Part shown: positions 34,084 to 43,285 of the stretch, one piece after another
How the letters are laid out: every line of letters starts with the position of its first letter
How positions within the stretch are numbered: the first letter of the stretch is position 1
Assembly (NCBI GenBank): GCA_021777565.1
Contig: JAJYDJ010000004.1
Location: 1-64,000, forward strand
Direction: 5' to 3'
Length of the DNA: 64,000 nt
Source of the DNA: a bacterium
Lineage (GTDB): Bacteria; Patescibacteria; Microgenomatia; Levybacterales; UBA12049
Program-made: the position numbers and the translations under genes
The notes under the pieces: model-generated
The model's database searches: none
What the model saw: the letters and a program-made list of their open reading frames with translations, nothing else
Told to the model about the DNA's origin: nothing

Positions 34084-35613
34084 CTAAATTTCAATTGGCT
34101 CTGGAGTGTGTTCACCTGGAGCGAAATCTCGTTTGGACTCTTTAACTAAGAGTGCTGCCAGTGCTCCAATGATCATAAATAGAACAGCACTTTTAAACAC
34201 AGCGCTATAGGAGAGTACATTTGCCTTGAGAATCATTAATTGCACAATGGTGCTAAGCTCAGTCGGATTACTTGTATTCACCGTTGAGTGATTTTGTATC
34301 TGTATCAAATTAGAAGTGACACTGTTAGATAAAATAGTTGCAAAGATAGCAGTACCAAACGCTCCTGCGATGTTACGAGCAAGGGCAAGTACCGATGATG
34401 CCACACCGACCTCATGGACTGGTACGGTCCCGGTAGCTGCTTGTGTGAGTGGCCCAAGTCCAAGTCCCAGTCCTACTGCCATGAGAAAAAGTCTCCAAAT
34501 AACATCCCAGGCAGTCCATTTGATATCGATGCCAGCAAATAAGTACATCGCAAATGCGGCAAATAACATACTACTCGAAACTAAAATACGCGGGGGAATT
34601 TTATTGGCAAGTCTGGCGCCAATTTGCGCTGACATACCGATACCAAGTGCCATCGGGATAAATAGATATCCCGTCTTTGTCACGTTATATCCAAGATACG
34701 TCTGCACAAAAAGTGGGATAAGAAAAATACCACCAATCATTCCCATGAATGATAAAAATGATGTGATAAGTGATGCCGTGAAGACAGGATTTTTGAAAAA
34801 TTTCAAATCGACAACTGGTTCTTGTTGGTGTTTTTCAACCAGTATAAATGCCAACAAACTGATAGCAGTAATGGCATAACTTATGATACTTTGCATGCTG
34901 TCCCATCCCCATGACTGCCCTTGATCAAGTACCAGAACAAGCGTTCCAAGACTGATACCCAACAGCAGTGATCCCCAGATATCAAAATTTTTCAGACCCT
35001 TAATCTCTTTCACTGGCTCAGTGATATATTTCATGGCCATAAAAGTCCCGAGTGCGCCAAGAGGAAGATTGATATAAAAGACAGAACGCCAGGAGAAATT
35101 ATCGATAAGTGGTCCACCAAGAAGTGGGCCAAACACTGCTGCCATGGCAAACACCGCAGACCACATACCCATCGCTTGTGCACGGCGTTGTTTATCCTCA
35201 AAGGTATGGGCAATGATAGAAAGTGCGATCGGGTAATCAATGGAGACGGTTATTGCCTGCAACACACGGAAAAACACCATGGAGGGGAGGTTAAATGAAA
35301 GTCCTGCCAGCATTGAGGTGAGCGTAAAGCCGACAATGCCAAAAATATAGAGTGATTTACGGCCAATCAAATCACCGAGTTTTCCAAACACCGGGACAAA
35401 AATAGCATTAGCAATGATGTATGCGGTTGAGATCCAACTGGCCTGGCTCACCGTAATGCCGAATTCTTCAATGATTTTAGGGAGTGCAAGACCCACAATA
35501 GTACCGTCAAGGCGACCTAAAAATGAGGCGATCATAAGGGTCACCAAAATCATCCATTCATGACTTTGAAAACCTTTTGAAGGAGCAGGCACTGGTGTAT
35601 TCTTTTTTGGCAT
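34084..35613 (-). CDS. MFS multidrug exporter, DHA2 (EmrB/QacA) family
   Basis: Proton-driven drug exporter with 14 predicted membrane helices over 509 residues. Visible motifs are motif A (GKLGDLIGRKSLY), motif B-like RVLQAITVSIDYPI and motif C (LGPLLGGPLIDNFSWRSVFYINLPLG). Last gene of the marR operon, following two adaptor genes, which is the EmrAB arrangement. Confidence 0.93.
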   Translation of the reverse strand: MPKKNTPVPAPSKGFQSHEWMILVTLMIASFLGRLDGTIVGLALPKIIEEFGITVSQASWISTAYIIANAIFVPVFGKLGDLIGRKSLYIFGIVGFTLTSMLAGLSFNLPSMVFFRVLQAITVSIDYPIALSIIAHTFEDKQRRAQAMGMWSAVFAMAAVFGPLLGGPLIDNFSWRSVFYINLPLGALGTFMAMKYITEPVKEIKGLKNFDIWGSLLLGISLGTLVLVLDQGQSWGWDSMQSIISYAITAISLLAFILVEKHQQEPVVDLKFFKNPVFTASLITSFLSFMGMIGGIFLIPLFVQTYLGYNVTKTGYLFIPMALGIGMSAQIGARLANKIPPRILVSSSMLFAAFAMYLFAGIDIKWTAWDVIWRLFLMAVGLGLGLGPLTQAATGTVPVHEVGVASSVLALARNIAGAFGTAIFATILSNSVTSNLIQIQNHSTVNTSNPTELSTIVQLMILKANVLSYSAVFKSAVLFMIIGALAALLVKESKRDFAPGEHTPEPIEI

Positions 35614-35618
35614 GGCAG

Positions 35619-36260
35619 TTACTGAACCGTTTGGGTATATACGGTCATCTTTGCAGACATGCCCTGCTTGATCTGTGGATAGGCAGATTCATTGTAACGA
35701 GCATAAATGACAAACTGTTGAGTTGGTCTCTCACTTGAGATAGAGAACGTAAGTTGAGTTTGTTTGGCAGCAGGACTCACTTCATCAACATAGCCCCAGA
35801 ATGTTTGTCCAGGGAGTGCATCGATAGTAAATGAAACAACTTGCCCTGGCTTAATATCCTGTAACCCTTTATTCTCATCCAGTGTCCCAGCGATACGCAT
35901 ATCATGTGTTCTCACAATCTGTGCAACAGGAGTTTGGGTACTGATCTGACTACCCAGCTGATTGTTTACCATACTGATAGTGCCAGTCGTATCTGCATAG
36001 ACCATTTGTCCTCCAACAAGTGCAATTGGATCACCACGCTGCACGGATTCTCCTTCATAGACCAGGACATCCGTGAGTTTTCCATTGTTTGCAGGAGTCA
36101 CACTGGTTACTGGTGCTTGCACCAGTGAATCATCAATAAAAACTCTGCCAGTACGCATCTGGTAGAAGAAATATCCTGCTAACACGATCAGTGTTGTGAC
36201 AACAGGGATCATGAGATTGAGCACTTTTGGTTGTTTTATTTTTTGTATAAGTGATTTCAT
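35619..36260 (-). CDS. short HlyD/EmrA-like adaptor without helical hairpin
   Basis: A 213-residue membrane-fusion protein with an N-terminal membrane helix (about 14-33). The two lipoyl half-motifs (GKLTDVLVYEGESVQRGDPIA and VYADTTGTISMVNNQLGSQI) follow each other directly, so the long alpha-helical hairpin normally inserted between them is missing; a beta-barrel domain follows. It overlaps the upstream adaptor gene by four bases. A second, hairpin-bearing adaptor in the same operon may supply the missing part. Confidence 0.82.
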   Translation of the reverse strand: MKSLIQKIKQPKVLNLMIPVVTTLIVLAGYFFYQMRTGRVFIDDSLVQAPVTSVTPANNGKLTDVLVYEGESVQRGDPIALVGGQMVYADTTGTISMVNNQLGSQISTQTPVAQIVRTHDMRIAGTLDENKGLQDIKPGQVVSFTIDALPGQTFWGYVDEVSPAAKQTQLTFSISSERPTQQFVIYARYNESAYPQIKQGMSAKMTVYTQTVQ

Positions 36261-37348
36261 AAGATACTATAATGACCAGCTGCAACTGATCCAGGATTTA
36301 CAATAATTTGATCCCCTGGCTGAAGACCTGAAAGTACTTCAGTACTGGTGTTATAGGTATTGCCAAGAGTAACAGTGCGCAGTACTGGTTGGTTATGTGA
36401 GAGTACCCAGAGAGACTGATGATTAAGAATCGTCCATGTCGGAACCAAAACCGCGTGTGTATTGACACTACTGGTGATTGTTGCGGTACCATTTTTGCCG
36501 AGATTAAGTGCACCCGTGACATCATCAAGCGTAATATCAACTTGATACACATCTTGACCTGAGGCAAGCGTTACTTTCTGTGGGTAGATGTGGGAAATAA
36601 TCCCACTGTGTGTTGCACTATCACCAGCAATTCGCACAATAGCTTGTGCACCTAGGTCAATTTTGTCGCTATCAGTTGCGAGAACATTTGCTCGAAACAC
36701 GAGCTGTGTTGGGTCGGCAACTGAAAAGCTTGTTGCAGTAGTGATATTTTGCCCTACTGTGGTTACATCGGCATGCGTCAAGATACCTGAAATCGGCGAG
36801 GTCAGTGATGCCAGTTGCAGCGCATAATTTGATAGATCAACATTGGCGACCGTTGTGTCCAGAAGTGCCTGGTTTTCATCAGTAATGCGCTTAATAATGT
36901 CATACATTTGTGGATCAATAGTACTGCCACTTACGCCTTGCTGTGTCAAAAGTGTTTTCTGTTGTGTCTGAGCGATATTGGTCTGGGTATTTGATTGGAG
37001 CTGATCAAAACTATCACGAGTGGATCGATAACTATCTAGGGCTATGGTGAGTTGTCTTTGGAGTGCATAGGTATCAAGTTGTGCGATAGTCTGGCCCTGA
37101 TAGACACTATCTCCTTCTTGTAGATTCATGACAGCAAGTCTTCCACCAGTCTGGAAATGAAGCGTAACTTCTTGTGTTGAATGGATAGTACCATCGGCAG
37201 TAATGGTATTTGAGACACTCCCAGATGTTATTGGCAGCGTTTGGTAGTGTGTCACTTGTTTGGTATGCCAGGCAAAAAATCCTGCAACACCGGCAGTGAT
37301 AAGAACTGCACACATAAGACTAATAATGATTCGTTGTTTATTTTTCAT
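36257..37348 (-). CDS. membrane fusion protein (HlyD/MacA family)
   Basis: A 363-residue adaptor with N-terminal helix (SLMCAVLITAGVAGFFAW), lipoyl halves, a helical hairpin (YRSTRDSFDQLQSNTQTN) and barrel. It shares the hairpin and the following MYDIIKRITDENQALLD region with the ABC-linked adaptor at 21544-22653, showing a duplication that moved between an ABC and an MFS system. Overlaps marR by 11 bases. Confidence 0.86.
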   Translation of the reverse strand: MKNKQRIIISLMCAVLITAGVAGFFAWHTKQVTHYQTLPITSGSVSNTITADGTIHSTQEVTLHFQTGGRLAVMNLQEGDSVYQGQTIAQLDTYALQRQLTIALDSYRSTRDSFDQLQSNTQTNIAQTQQKTLLTQQGVSGSTIDPQMYDIIKRITDENQALLDTTVANVDLSNYALQLASLTSPISGILTHADVTTVGQNITTATSFSVADPTQLVFRANVLATDSDKIDLGAQAIVRIAGDSATHSGIISHIYPQKVTLASGQDVYQVDITLDDVTGALNLGKNGTATITSSVNTHAVLVPTWTILNHQSLWVLSHNQPVLRTVTLGNTYNTSTEVLSGLQPGDQIIVNPGSVAAGHYSIL

Positions 37349-37784
37349 AGGACTGATTCATCACCGTAATAAGTTTTTGCAAAATGCCAGAGACTGCTTT
37401 TTTTTCATCGTCTGAAAGATGTGAGAGGATGGATGCATAGTGACGGATACGCTCGTTCATGGCATCTTTGAGCAACGATTCACCCTTTGTGGTTAGTGAA
37501 ATGCGAACCATACGGCGATCATGTGCATCACTTTCACGCGTAACCAAATCTTGTTTGATAAGCCTATTTACTTGACTGGTGACTGAGGGAAGTTCAATAT
37601 GAAACTCTTTGGCAAGAGATGTCATAGGAGAGTGGGGATTGTGCTTAAGAAAAACGAGGGTTCGGATTTGGGCAACCGTAAGTTCCCCAAAGGTGCTATG
37701 AACAGCCATACCTTCTTTCACGCAATGTGAAAATGCGACCATGAGCTCGACCAACGATTCAGTAGTGACTGATTTAGTTACCAT
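37338..37784 (-). CDS. MarR-family transcriptional repressor
   Basis: A 148-residue winged-helix regulator with the MarR core: LTVAQIRTLVFLKHNP, the recognition helix LPSVTSQVNRLIKQDLV and wing RESDAHDRRMVRISLT. First gene of an operon with two adaptors and a DHA2 exporter, so ligand-relieved repression of drug export is likely. The consensus promoter and a CTAA-GTA-TTAG repeat between -10 and ATG would provide the operator. Confidence 0.92.
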   Translation of the reverse strand: MVTKSVTTESLVELMVAFSHCVKEGMAVHSTFGELTVAQIRTLVFLKHNPHSPMTSLAKEFHIELPSVTSQVNRLIKQDLVTRESDAHDRRMVRISLTTKGESLLKDAMNERIRHYASILSHLSDDEKKAVSGILQKLITVMNQSYEK

Positions 37785-37799
37785 AGCTAATACTTAGGG

Positions 37800-37828
37800 A
37801 TTCTAACAAATTAGTGTGGGTTTGTCAA
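37800..37828 (-). promoter_or_regulatory. marR operon promoter
   Basis: On the minus strand TTGACA (plus 37823-37828), a 17-base spacer and TAGAAT (plus 37800-37805). It is one of the strongest promoters in the window. The start codon lies 15 bases after the -10, leaving a short leader containing the CTAA-GTA-TTAG repeat. Confidence 0.75.
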
Positions 37829-37844
37829 CTGTTAAGAGGATTGC

Positions 37845-39362
37845 TTAGACAAAGCCAGGGAAGAAGTCTTTTTTAATGTGGCTACTTGGGACATGCAGCA
37901 TGTGCAAGAGCTCTTCATAGTAGGTGACCATACCATGAGGCCCTGAAAGGTAATACCACCTATCCAGATAGTCTGGGACATATTTCTTGATCATTTCACC
38001 ACTGATACGCCCCTTTTCTCCCTTCCATGAGGTAGGAATGCTTGCTTCATCAGTCAGTGTGTATACCGTGCGTAGTCCATAGGCCTTTTGTGCCTCATCA
38101 AAAACATCAGTATAGGCAATCTCTTCTTCTGTTTTATTGGCATAGAAAAGCACAATATCACGTTTCTGATTGGCATCAGTAAGATACTTGATCATAGCTC
38201 GATATGGGGTAATGCCAATACCACCTGCCAAAAAGACAAGTTTTTTCTTTGGATCATCTGGAAGCACAAAATCTCCACCCAATGATCCAACGAGTACTGG
38301 TGTGGTGGCGGTGATGGACTTCAGGGCTTTTTTGAAACTACTTCCATCAGGATAAAATCTTACTCCTAGATGCATCTGCGATTCGGTAGGAGAAGATGCT
38401 ATGGTAAAGTAGCGTCTGTTCCCTCGACTATCAGTATGATCATGGGGGATAGTCCACTCTAAATATTGCCCTGGGGTAAACGATATTTTTTGAGGCAATG
38501 AGAATATGTAATCTACCGTGTCTTCTCCATAGGCAATGCTTTTTTGCATGAATAACTTCAATCGAATTTTAGGACTGACCACAAATGCAAAGATGTTACC
38601 AATGCACAAGGCAATTTCAGGGGTCATGACCAGTGGACCAAGCGCAATATTTGGTGAAAACAGAAGGCCAACGATTGCCCCGTAGATAGCTTGTAGTCTT
38701 TTCGTTGGTGGCGTAGTCAATGGTTCAGTAAGCATGACAAACCCCAGGAAAAGCAGAGAAGAATGTAAGGTGAGTGCGGTGAGTGTGGTGAGAATGGATG
38801 ACTGGTGCATGAGAGAGAAAAAGAAGGTGACTGCCAGTGCACTCAATAAAAACGTAAATACCAGATCTTCACGCTGAATTTTTCTTACCAGCAGTAGTCC
38901 TCCTACCAACACAAATGGCATGAGATAGGTTGTCCCAACCCACCAACTTGCTGATTGTCCAAAAAAGAGTGACGTGACAACGACCGCAATGGCAGCAGGG
39001 TTAAAGATATGTTTATTCTTATACGTGAGTAGGAATTTACTGGCGATGGCAAGTCCAGTAGCTGCGACCAGGAATGGATAGCCAACATAGTGTTCACTTG
39101 GTGTGATGATAAGTGTCAAAATGAGTGTAGTGATAAGAAACGATTCTGTGTTGGTTGGAACAGCAAGAAAGTAACCAATTGCCCGGTTTGTAATATATCC
39201 GGTGGCAACAATAAGTGCGGTTGAGACAATAAGTGCCATGGGGGAGAATCCAACAAGCTGAAAAAATGAGAGAAATAGGGCCACACAGAGAAGCATGATC
39301 AAATAATAGACGGTGAGTCGATACATGGTGATCTGATTGAGAAGATTATCTATAAATTTCAT
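37845..39362 (-). CDS. RnfD/NqrB-like membrane domain fused to ferredoxin-NAD(P) reductase domain
   Basis: A 505-residue two-part protein. Residues 1-270 are hydrophobic (about eight to ten helices) and carry RnfD/NqrB-type blocks: NKHIFNPAAIAVVV and FVMLTEPLTTPPTKRLQ. Residues 275-505 are a ferredoxin-reductase-type flavoprotein like NqrF: FAD site FTPGQYLEWTI and RRYFTIASSP, NAD site KLVFLAGGIGITPYRAMIKYL, then YLSGPHGMVTYYEELL and a C-terminal aromatic. The covalent-FMN Thr motif of RnfD/NqrB is not evident, and the NqrF 2Fe-2S domain is absent. It probably moves electrons from NAD(P)H through the membrane to the surface FMN protein encoded in the same operon. Overlaps the apbE start by four bases. 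Confidence 0.82.
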   Translation of the reverse strand: MKFIDNLLNQITMYRLTVYYLIMLLCVALFLSFFQLVGFSPMALIVSTALIVATGYITNRAIGYFLAVPTNTESFLITTLILTLIITPSEHYVGYPFLVAATGLAIASKFLLTYKNKHIFNPAAIAVVVTSLFFGQSASWWVGTTYLMPFVLVGGLLLVRKIQREDLVFTFLLSALAVTFFFSLMHQSSILTTLTALTLHSSLLFLGFVMLTEPLTTPPTKRLQAIYGAIVGLLFSPNIALGPLVMTPEIALCIGNIFAFVVSPKIRLKLFMQKSIAYGEDTVDYIFSLPQKISFTPGQYLEWTIPHDHTDSRGNRRYFTIASSPTESQMHLGVRFYPDGSSFKKALKSITATTPVLVGSLGGDFVLPDDPKKKLVFLAGGIGITPYRAMIKYLTDANQKRDIVLFYANKTEEEIAYTDVFDEAQKAYGLRTVYTLTDEASIPTSWKGEKGRISGEMIKKYVPDYLDRWYYLSGPHGMVTYYEELLHMLHVPSSHIKKDFFPGFV

Positions 39363-40114
39363 ACTGTTTCCTCCAAAACATATTTCTTAAATCCATCGGA
39401 ATAGGTTGCTACCCCATCACTATCTATCATATACCCTTCAAGCCCTTCTTTGTCCTGAATAAATTCTATTCCTTTTCTCCCCATAGCAAACGCTGGTGTG
39501 GCAAACCGGTCCGCCTCAAAAACATTTTGCGCCAAGACCGTAAGACTGACGATTTCTGTAATCGTGTCGTCTGGGTGATAGGGGTTATAGATATGTTGCC
39601 CCCTGATATAGGTGCCTGATGTGGCAATTCCCATATCGGTCAGAAGAAGTACCTTAATAATCTCATCTTGTTTAAACGGATTTTTGATGCCAATATGCCA
39701 GTCCTCATTTTTCTCATTATGTCCAGAAAGAGCTATATCTCCTCCTGCATCGACGCTGTGATTTGGTAGTCCCATCTCTTTTAGTTTGTCACTGGCGCGT
39801 TGTATCGCCCATCCTTTGACTACCCCTGATGGGTCAAAGACGTTATTGTGCCAAGGGTTAAAAAATCCAAATGTTTCTTCCTGTGTTTTTCTGCACCAGT
39901 GAATAACTTCTTGCATCTCAGGTGAGTAGGATGACGGGACGATATCGTGACGATTTATCTTACTTACTTCACTCGTCTCTTTATACGGACTAAATTGTTC
40001 ATCTATGTGCTGAAAGTAATCAAAGATTGTTGTTAAATCGTCCGTTGTTGCATGGACATCAGAAAGAGTGATCGTGATGGGCATCCCCATGATAAGTTGT
40101 GTATCTTGCACCAT
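39359..40114 (-). CDS. apbE: FAD:protein FMN transferase (ApbE)
   Basis: Attaches FMN covalently to a Thr/Ser of target flavoproteins. The 251-residue product has MGMPITITLSD, the SPYKETSEVSKINR block, FDPSGVVKGWAIQRASDKL and the VDAGGDIALSG motif, plus MGIATSGTYIRG. The start MVQDTQLIM is preferred because a longer frame overlaps the upstream FMN-binding gene by about 100 bases. No clear lipobox. Its target is almost certainly the FMN-binding protein one gene upstream. Confidence 0.9.
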   Translation of the reverse strand: MVQDTQLIMGMPITITLSDVHATTDDLTTIFDYFQHIDEQFSPYKETSEVSKINRHDIVPSSYSPEMQEVIHWCRKTQEETFGFFNPWHNNVFDPSGVVKGWAIQRASDKLKEMGLPNHSVDAGGDIALSGHNEKNEDWHIGIKNPFKQDEIIKVLLLTDMGIATSGTYIRGQHIYNPYHPDDTITEIVSLTVLAQNVFEADRFATPAFAMGRKGIEFIQDKEGLEGYMIDSDGVATYSDGFKKYVLEETV

Positions 40115-40121
40115 GTAGAAA

Positions 40122-40586
40122 TTATGATTTTGCCTGTTGGAGTGCTTGCTGGAGTGACTGCTGGAATGCACCTGTTGTATTCGTTGCACCAGAAATGCTG
40201 TCAACAGCGGCACTCTGTTTGGCAATGACTTCCTGAGTAAGTACCGGCATAACCTGACTACTTACTTCATCAGTATGTCCACCACCAGTTGGATATTGGA
40301 GCCATTTCACATCCGTGATCTTGCCACCACTGATGACAACCTGTACTTGGACATTGCCATAAAAGGCATCGGTTACCGGACCTGTGTAGGTGCCATCTTT
40401 ATATCCTGATGCTGATCCAGTAGTTGGCGTAACGGTGGATGATGGCTGTCCTTGACCACCAGATGTACTCGTTGGGATAGCGGTTGGAAGGACAAGTGGT
40501 CCATTCTCTTCCTGTTGATGTTTTTGGAAGATGGCATACACTCCGATGAGTCCAATGACGCCGATTGCTAACAGAAATTTTTTCAT
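40122..40586 (-). CDS. FMN-binding domain protein (RnfG/NqrC-like)
   Basis: A 154-residue exported protein: N-terminal membrane anchor (about 4-20), Pro/Thr/Ser linker, then an FMN-binding domain with DGTYTGPVTDAFYGNVQVQV and the flavinylation motif SISGATNTTGAF (SGAT; FMN goes on the Thr). First gene of the operon with apbE and the reductase fusion. TATATC lies five bases before the ATG. Confidence 0.88.
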   Translation of the reverse strand: MKKFLLAIGVIGLIGVYAIFQKHQQEENGPLVLPTAIPTSTSGGQGQPSSTVTPTTGSASGYKDGTYTGPVTDAFYGNVQVQVVISGGKITDVKWLQYPTGGGHTDEVSSQVMPVLTQEVIAKQSAAVDSISGATNTTGAFQQSLQQALQQAKS

Positions 40587-40710
40587 ATTGTGATATAGAT
40601 AACTATATTGGTCTAGGCTTAACTTCTACTGAAAAAAAGTAGGTTATTTCTAGTAAAAATATGTGTACGTACTGAGTATGTCATGAGTAATCTGTCAGAT
40701 CAAGTGTCTC

Positions 40711-43218
40711 TTACAGACTGTATTTTTTCAGGAAGAGTTTTTTCATAATTTCCACCAAGACTAGGTAGGTACCGACCAACAAAATTAAGATCATGAAGTA
40801 GAATGGTGGTGGCGTGACAAATCCAAGACTTTCTTTCAGTGGTGAGAATGGAATCATGAGTGACAATCCAACGATGCCAAGACACGTCCCTGCAAGCCAT
40901 TTCCCAGGGCGGCTTAAGAAGAATGGCGTACGAGACGTACGAATGACAAAAACAACTAAAATTTCAGTCGCCATGGATTCAATAAACCATCCTGTTTGGA
41001 AAAGGGCAGGATGTGCCTTAAAGATAAATAACATGACACCAAAGGTTAGGAAGTCATAGAGTGAACTGATAGGGCCAAAGAAAATCATATAGTTCCTGAT
41101 AAATCCAATATTCCAATGTCTAGGCCTCTGCATGGACTCAGGGTCGACATTGTCCGTTGGGATGGTGAGTTGTGACAGATCGTAGAGTCCGTTGGTGAGT
41201 AAAATTTGTACTGGCGTCATTGGTAAAAATGGTAAGAAAAAGGAGGCGCCAGCAGCGGAGAACATATTGCCAAAGTTTGAGCTTGTCCCCATGAGAATAT
41301 ATTTAATAGTGTTACTGAAGGTGCGTCGTCCCTCCATAATGCCTTCAGCGATGACATCAAGACTTTTGTGCAGAAGAACCACGGTGGCAGCGTCTTTGGC
41401 GACATCTACTGCGGTATTGACAGAAATTCCTACATCTGCAGCCCTGAGGGAAGGAATATCATTAATACCATCTCCCAGATATCCGACATCATGTCCTTCT
41501 TTTTGTAGTGTCTGGACGATCTTAAGCTTCATCTCTGGAGTAACACGGGCAAAGACGTTGTGTGCTAAGACTATTTTTTTAAACTCTTCATCACTGAGTT
41601 TTTCAAGCTCTGTACTGACTGATAATCCGGTAATTTTCATACCGACTTCGCTACACACTTTCTGAGTAACTATCTCGTTATCTCCGGTGATAATTTTGAC
41701 ATCAACACCAAGGGTATGGAGTTTGGCAATAGCCTCTTTTGCAGTAAGCTTTGGCACGTCCAAAAAGGTCAGGTACCCTAAGAAATCCAATCCCTTTGCA
41801 TCATCCCAATCATAGGTTTTTTTCTTGGCTACTTTTTTACAGGCAAGGACGATCACGCGAAGTCCATCAGCATTGAGTGCATGAAACTTTTTCTGCAGTG
41901 CCGCCTTATTGATACGATGATCGCAGAGTGGAAGGATAGAATCAGGAGCACCTTTGACGATCAGATCCGGTTTGTCTGTGTTAAGCACACAAAACATCAT
42001 GCGTTTATCAAAATCAAATGGTTCATCATGTAACTTCTCAACGGGGTGTTCCAGATGAATGTTATGTTTCATGCTATAGCGCCAGATTGCAGCATCCACG
42101 ACATCACCAATAATATGTCGGTGCACGATCGCATCATTGCACTGCATGGCCGCACGCAAAACAATATCATTTGTTTTGCCCTTGATATCAAAATAATCAA
42201 CCACATCAAGATGTCCCTCGGTGAGTGTTCCGGTCTTGTCGGTACAAAGAATATCCATATTGCCAAGATTTTCAATAGCGATAAGTTGTTTGGCAACGAC
42301 TTTTTTCTTGGCAAGTTTACCCGCGCCATGAGAGAGACTGACCGTTACAATAACAGGAAGAAGTTCTGGGGTAAGTCCTACCGCGATAGCAAGTGAGAAA
42401 AGAAGTGAGTCAAGAAGTGGGTGACCAAGGATTGCATTTACAACAAATATAACTATGGTAAGAATAAAAATAACTTTTACCAAAAGCTGGCCAAACCCTG
42501 TTAATCCTTTTTCAAAATCGGTTTGTGGTTTTACATACAGTGTGCTTTTGGCAATCTTACCAAATTCAGTGTCTTTGCCAATACGTACAACTACTCCCTT
42601 ACCAAATCCATTTTCTACAATAGTTCCCATGAAGGCCATGGTCTGCGTTGGGGCTTTCTCGGAATACTCCAATGCTTTCATGACAGCCTCAGACTCACCA
42701 GTGAGTGCTGATTCATTGATAAGAAGGTGAGCGCTATCAACGAGTCTCAGATCTGCAGGGATGATAGTTCCTTGTTGCACGAGGACGATATCACCAATAG
42801 TAAGTTCGCTGACGGGGATTTCGACTCTCTCATCATTTCGAAGTACGAGTGCAGTAAGTGAAATTTTCTTAAGAAGTTTATCAATAGCCCTTTCTGCCCC
42901 AAACTCGTTCCAAAATCCTAATCCTACACTAAGTAAAATCATGGCAAAGATGTAGTAGGCACTGACGTGTTGACCCAAAAAGTAAGAAATGAGGGTTGCA
43001 AGAGACAGAATAAGAATAAGAGGGTTACCAGTAATTTGCCTCAGAAAGATCGTCACAAGTGTTGTGTGTCTTTTTTGAATAGTATTTGGCCCGTACTGAG
43101 TTTGTCTGACATGTACCTCTTCTGGAGTCAGTCCAGTGAGGCGTGAGCTGACCTTTGCGAGTACGTCTTCATACGTGTCTGATGCGAACACGTCTTGAGA
43201 TAAGGCTTTGGATGCCAT
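40711..43218 (-). CDS. mgtA: P-type ATPase, magnesium-importing type (P3B)
   Basis: An 835-residue ATPase. The phosphorylated Asp is in ILCTDKTGTLTEG, the actuator loop has NESALTGESEAV, the hinge is GYLGDGINDIPSLRAADVGISV, and the C-terminal helices have TPVQILLTNGLYDLSQL and PTDNVD typical of MgtA/MgtB. It is close to MgtA rather than calcium pumps, but the ion is inferred. The ATG at 43218 is favoured: TTGCAA, an 18-base spacer and TATGCT precede it, and the -10 covers the alternative ATG at 43233. Confidence 0.9.
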   Translation of the reverse strand: MASKALSQDVFASDTYEDVLAKVSSRLTGLTPEEVHVRQTQYGPNTIQKRHTTLVTIFLRQITGNPLILILSLATLISYFLGQHVSAYYIFAMILLSVGLGFWNEFGAERAIDKLLKKISLTALVLRNDERVEIPVSELTIGDIVLVQQGTIIPADLRLVDSAHLLINESALTGESEAVMKALEYSEKAPTQTMAFMGTIVENGFGKGVVVRIGKDTEFGKIAKSTLYVKPQTDFEKGLTGFGQLLVKVIFILTIVIFVVNAILGHPLLDSLLFSLAIAVGLTPELLPVIVTVSLSHGAGKLAKKKVVAKQLIAIENLGNMDILCTDKTGTLTEGHLDVVDYFDIKGKTNDIVLRAAMQCNDAIVHRHIIGDVVDAAIWRYSMKHNIHLEHPVEKLHDEPFDFDKRMMFCVLNTDKPDLIVKGAPDSILPLCDHRINKAALQKKFHALNADGLRVIVLACKKVAKKKTYDWDDAKGLDFLGYLTFLDVPKLTAKEAIAKLHTLGVDVKIITGDNEIVTQKVCSEVGMKITGLSVSTELEKLSDEEFKKIVLAHNVFARVTPEMKLKIVQTLQKEGHDVGYLGDGINDIPSLRAADVGISVNTAVDVAKDAATVVLLHKSLDVIAEGIMEGRRTFSNTIKYILMGTSSNFGNMFSAAGASFFLPFLPMTPVQILLTNGLYDLSQLTIPTDNVDPESMQRPRHWNIGFIRNYMIFFGPISSLYDFLTFGVMLFIFKAHPALFQTGWFIESMATEILVVFVIRTSRTPFFLSRPGKWLAGTCLGIVGLSLMIPFSPLKESLGFVTPPPFYFMILILLVGTYLVLVEIMKKLFLKKYSL

Positions 43219-43285
43219 AGATGCTTTTAGCATACCCCGCGGGCACGTTCTTTTGCAATGACAATAAATACGCTACAATAGCTCT

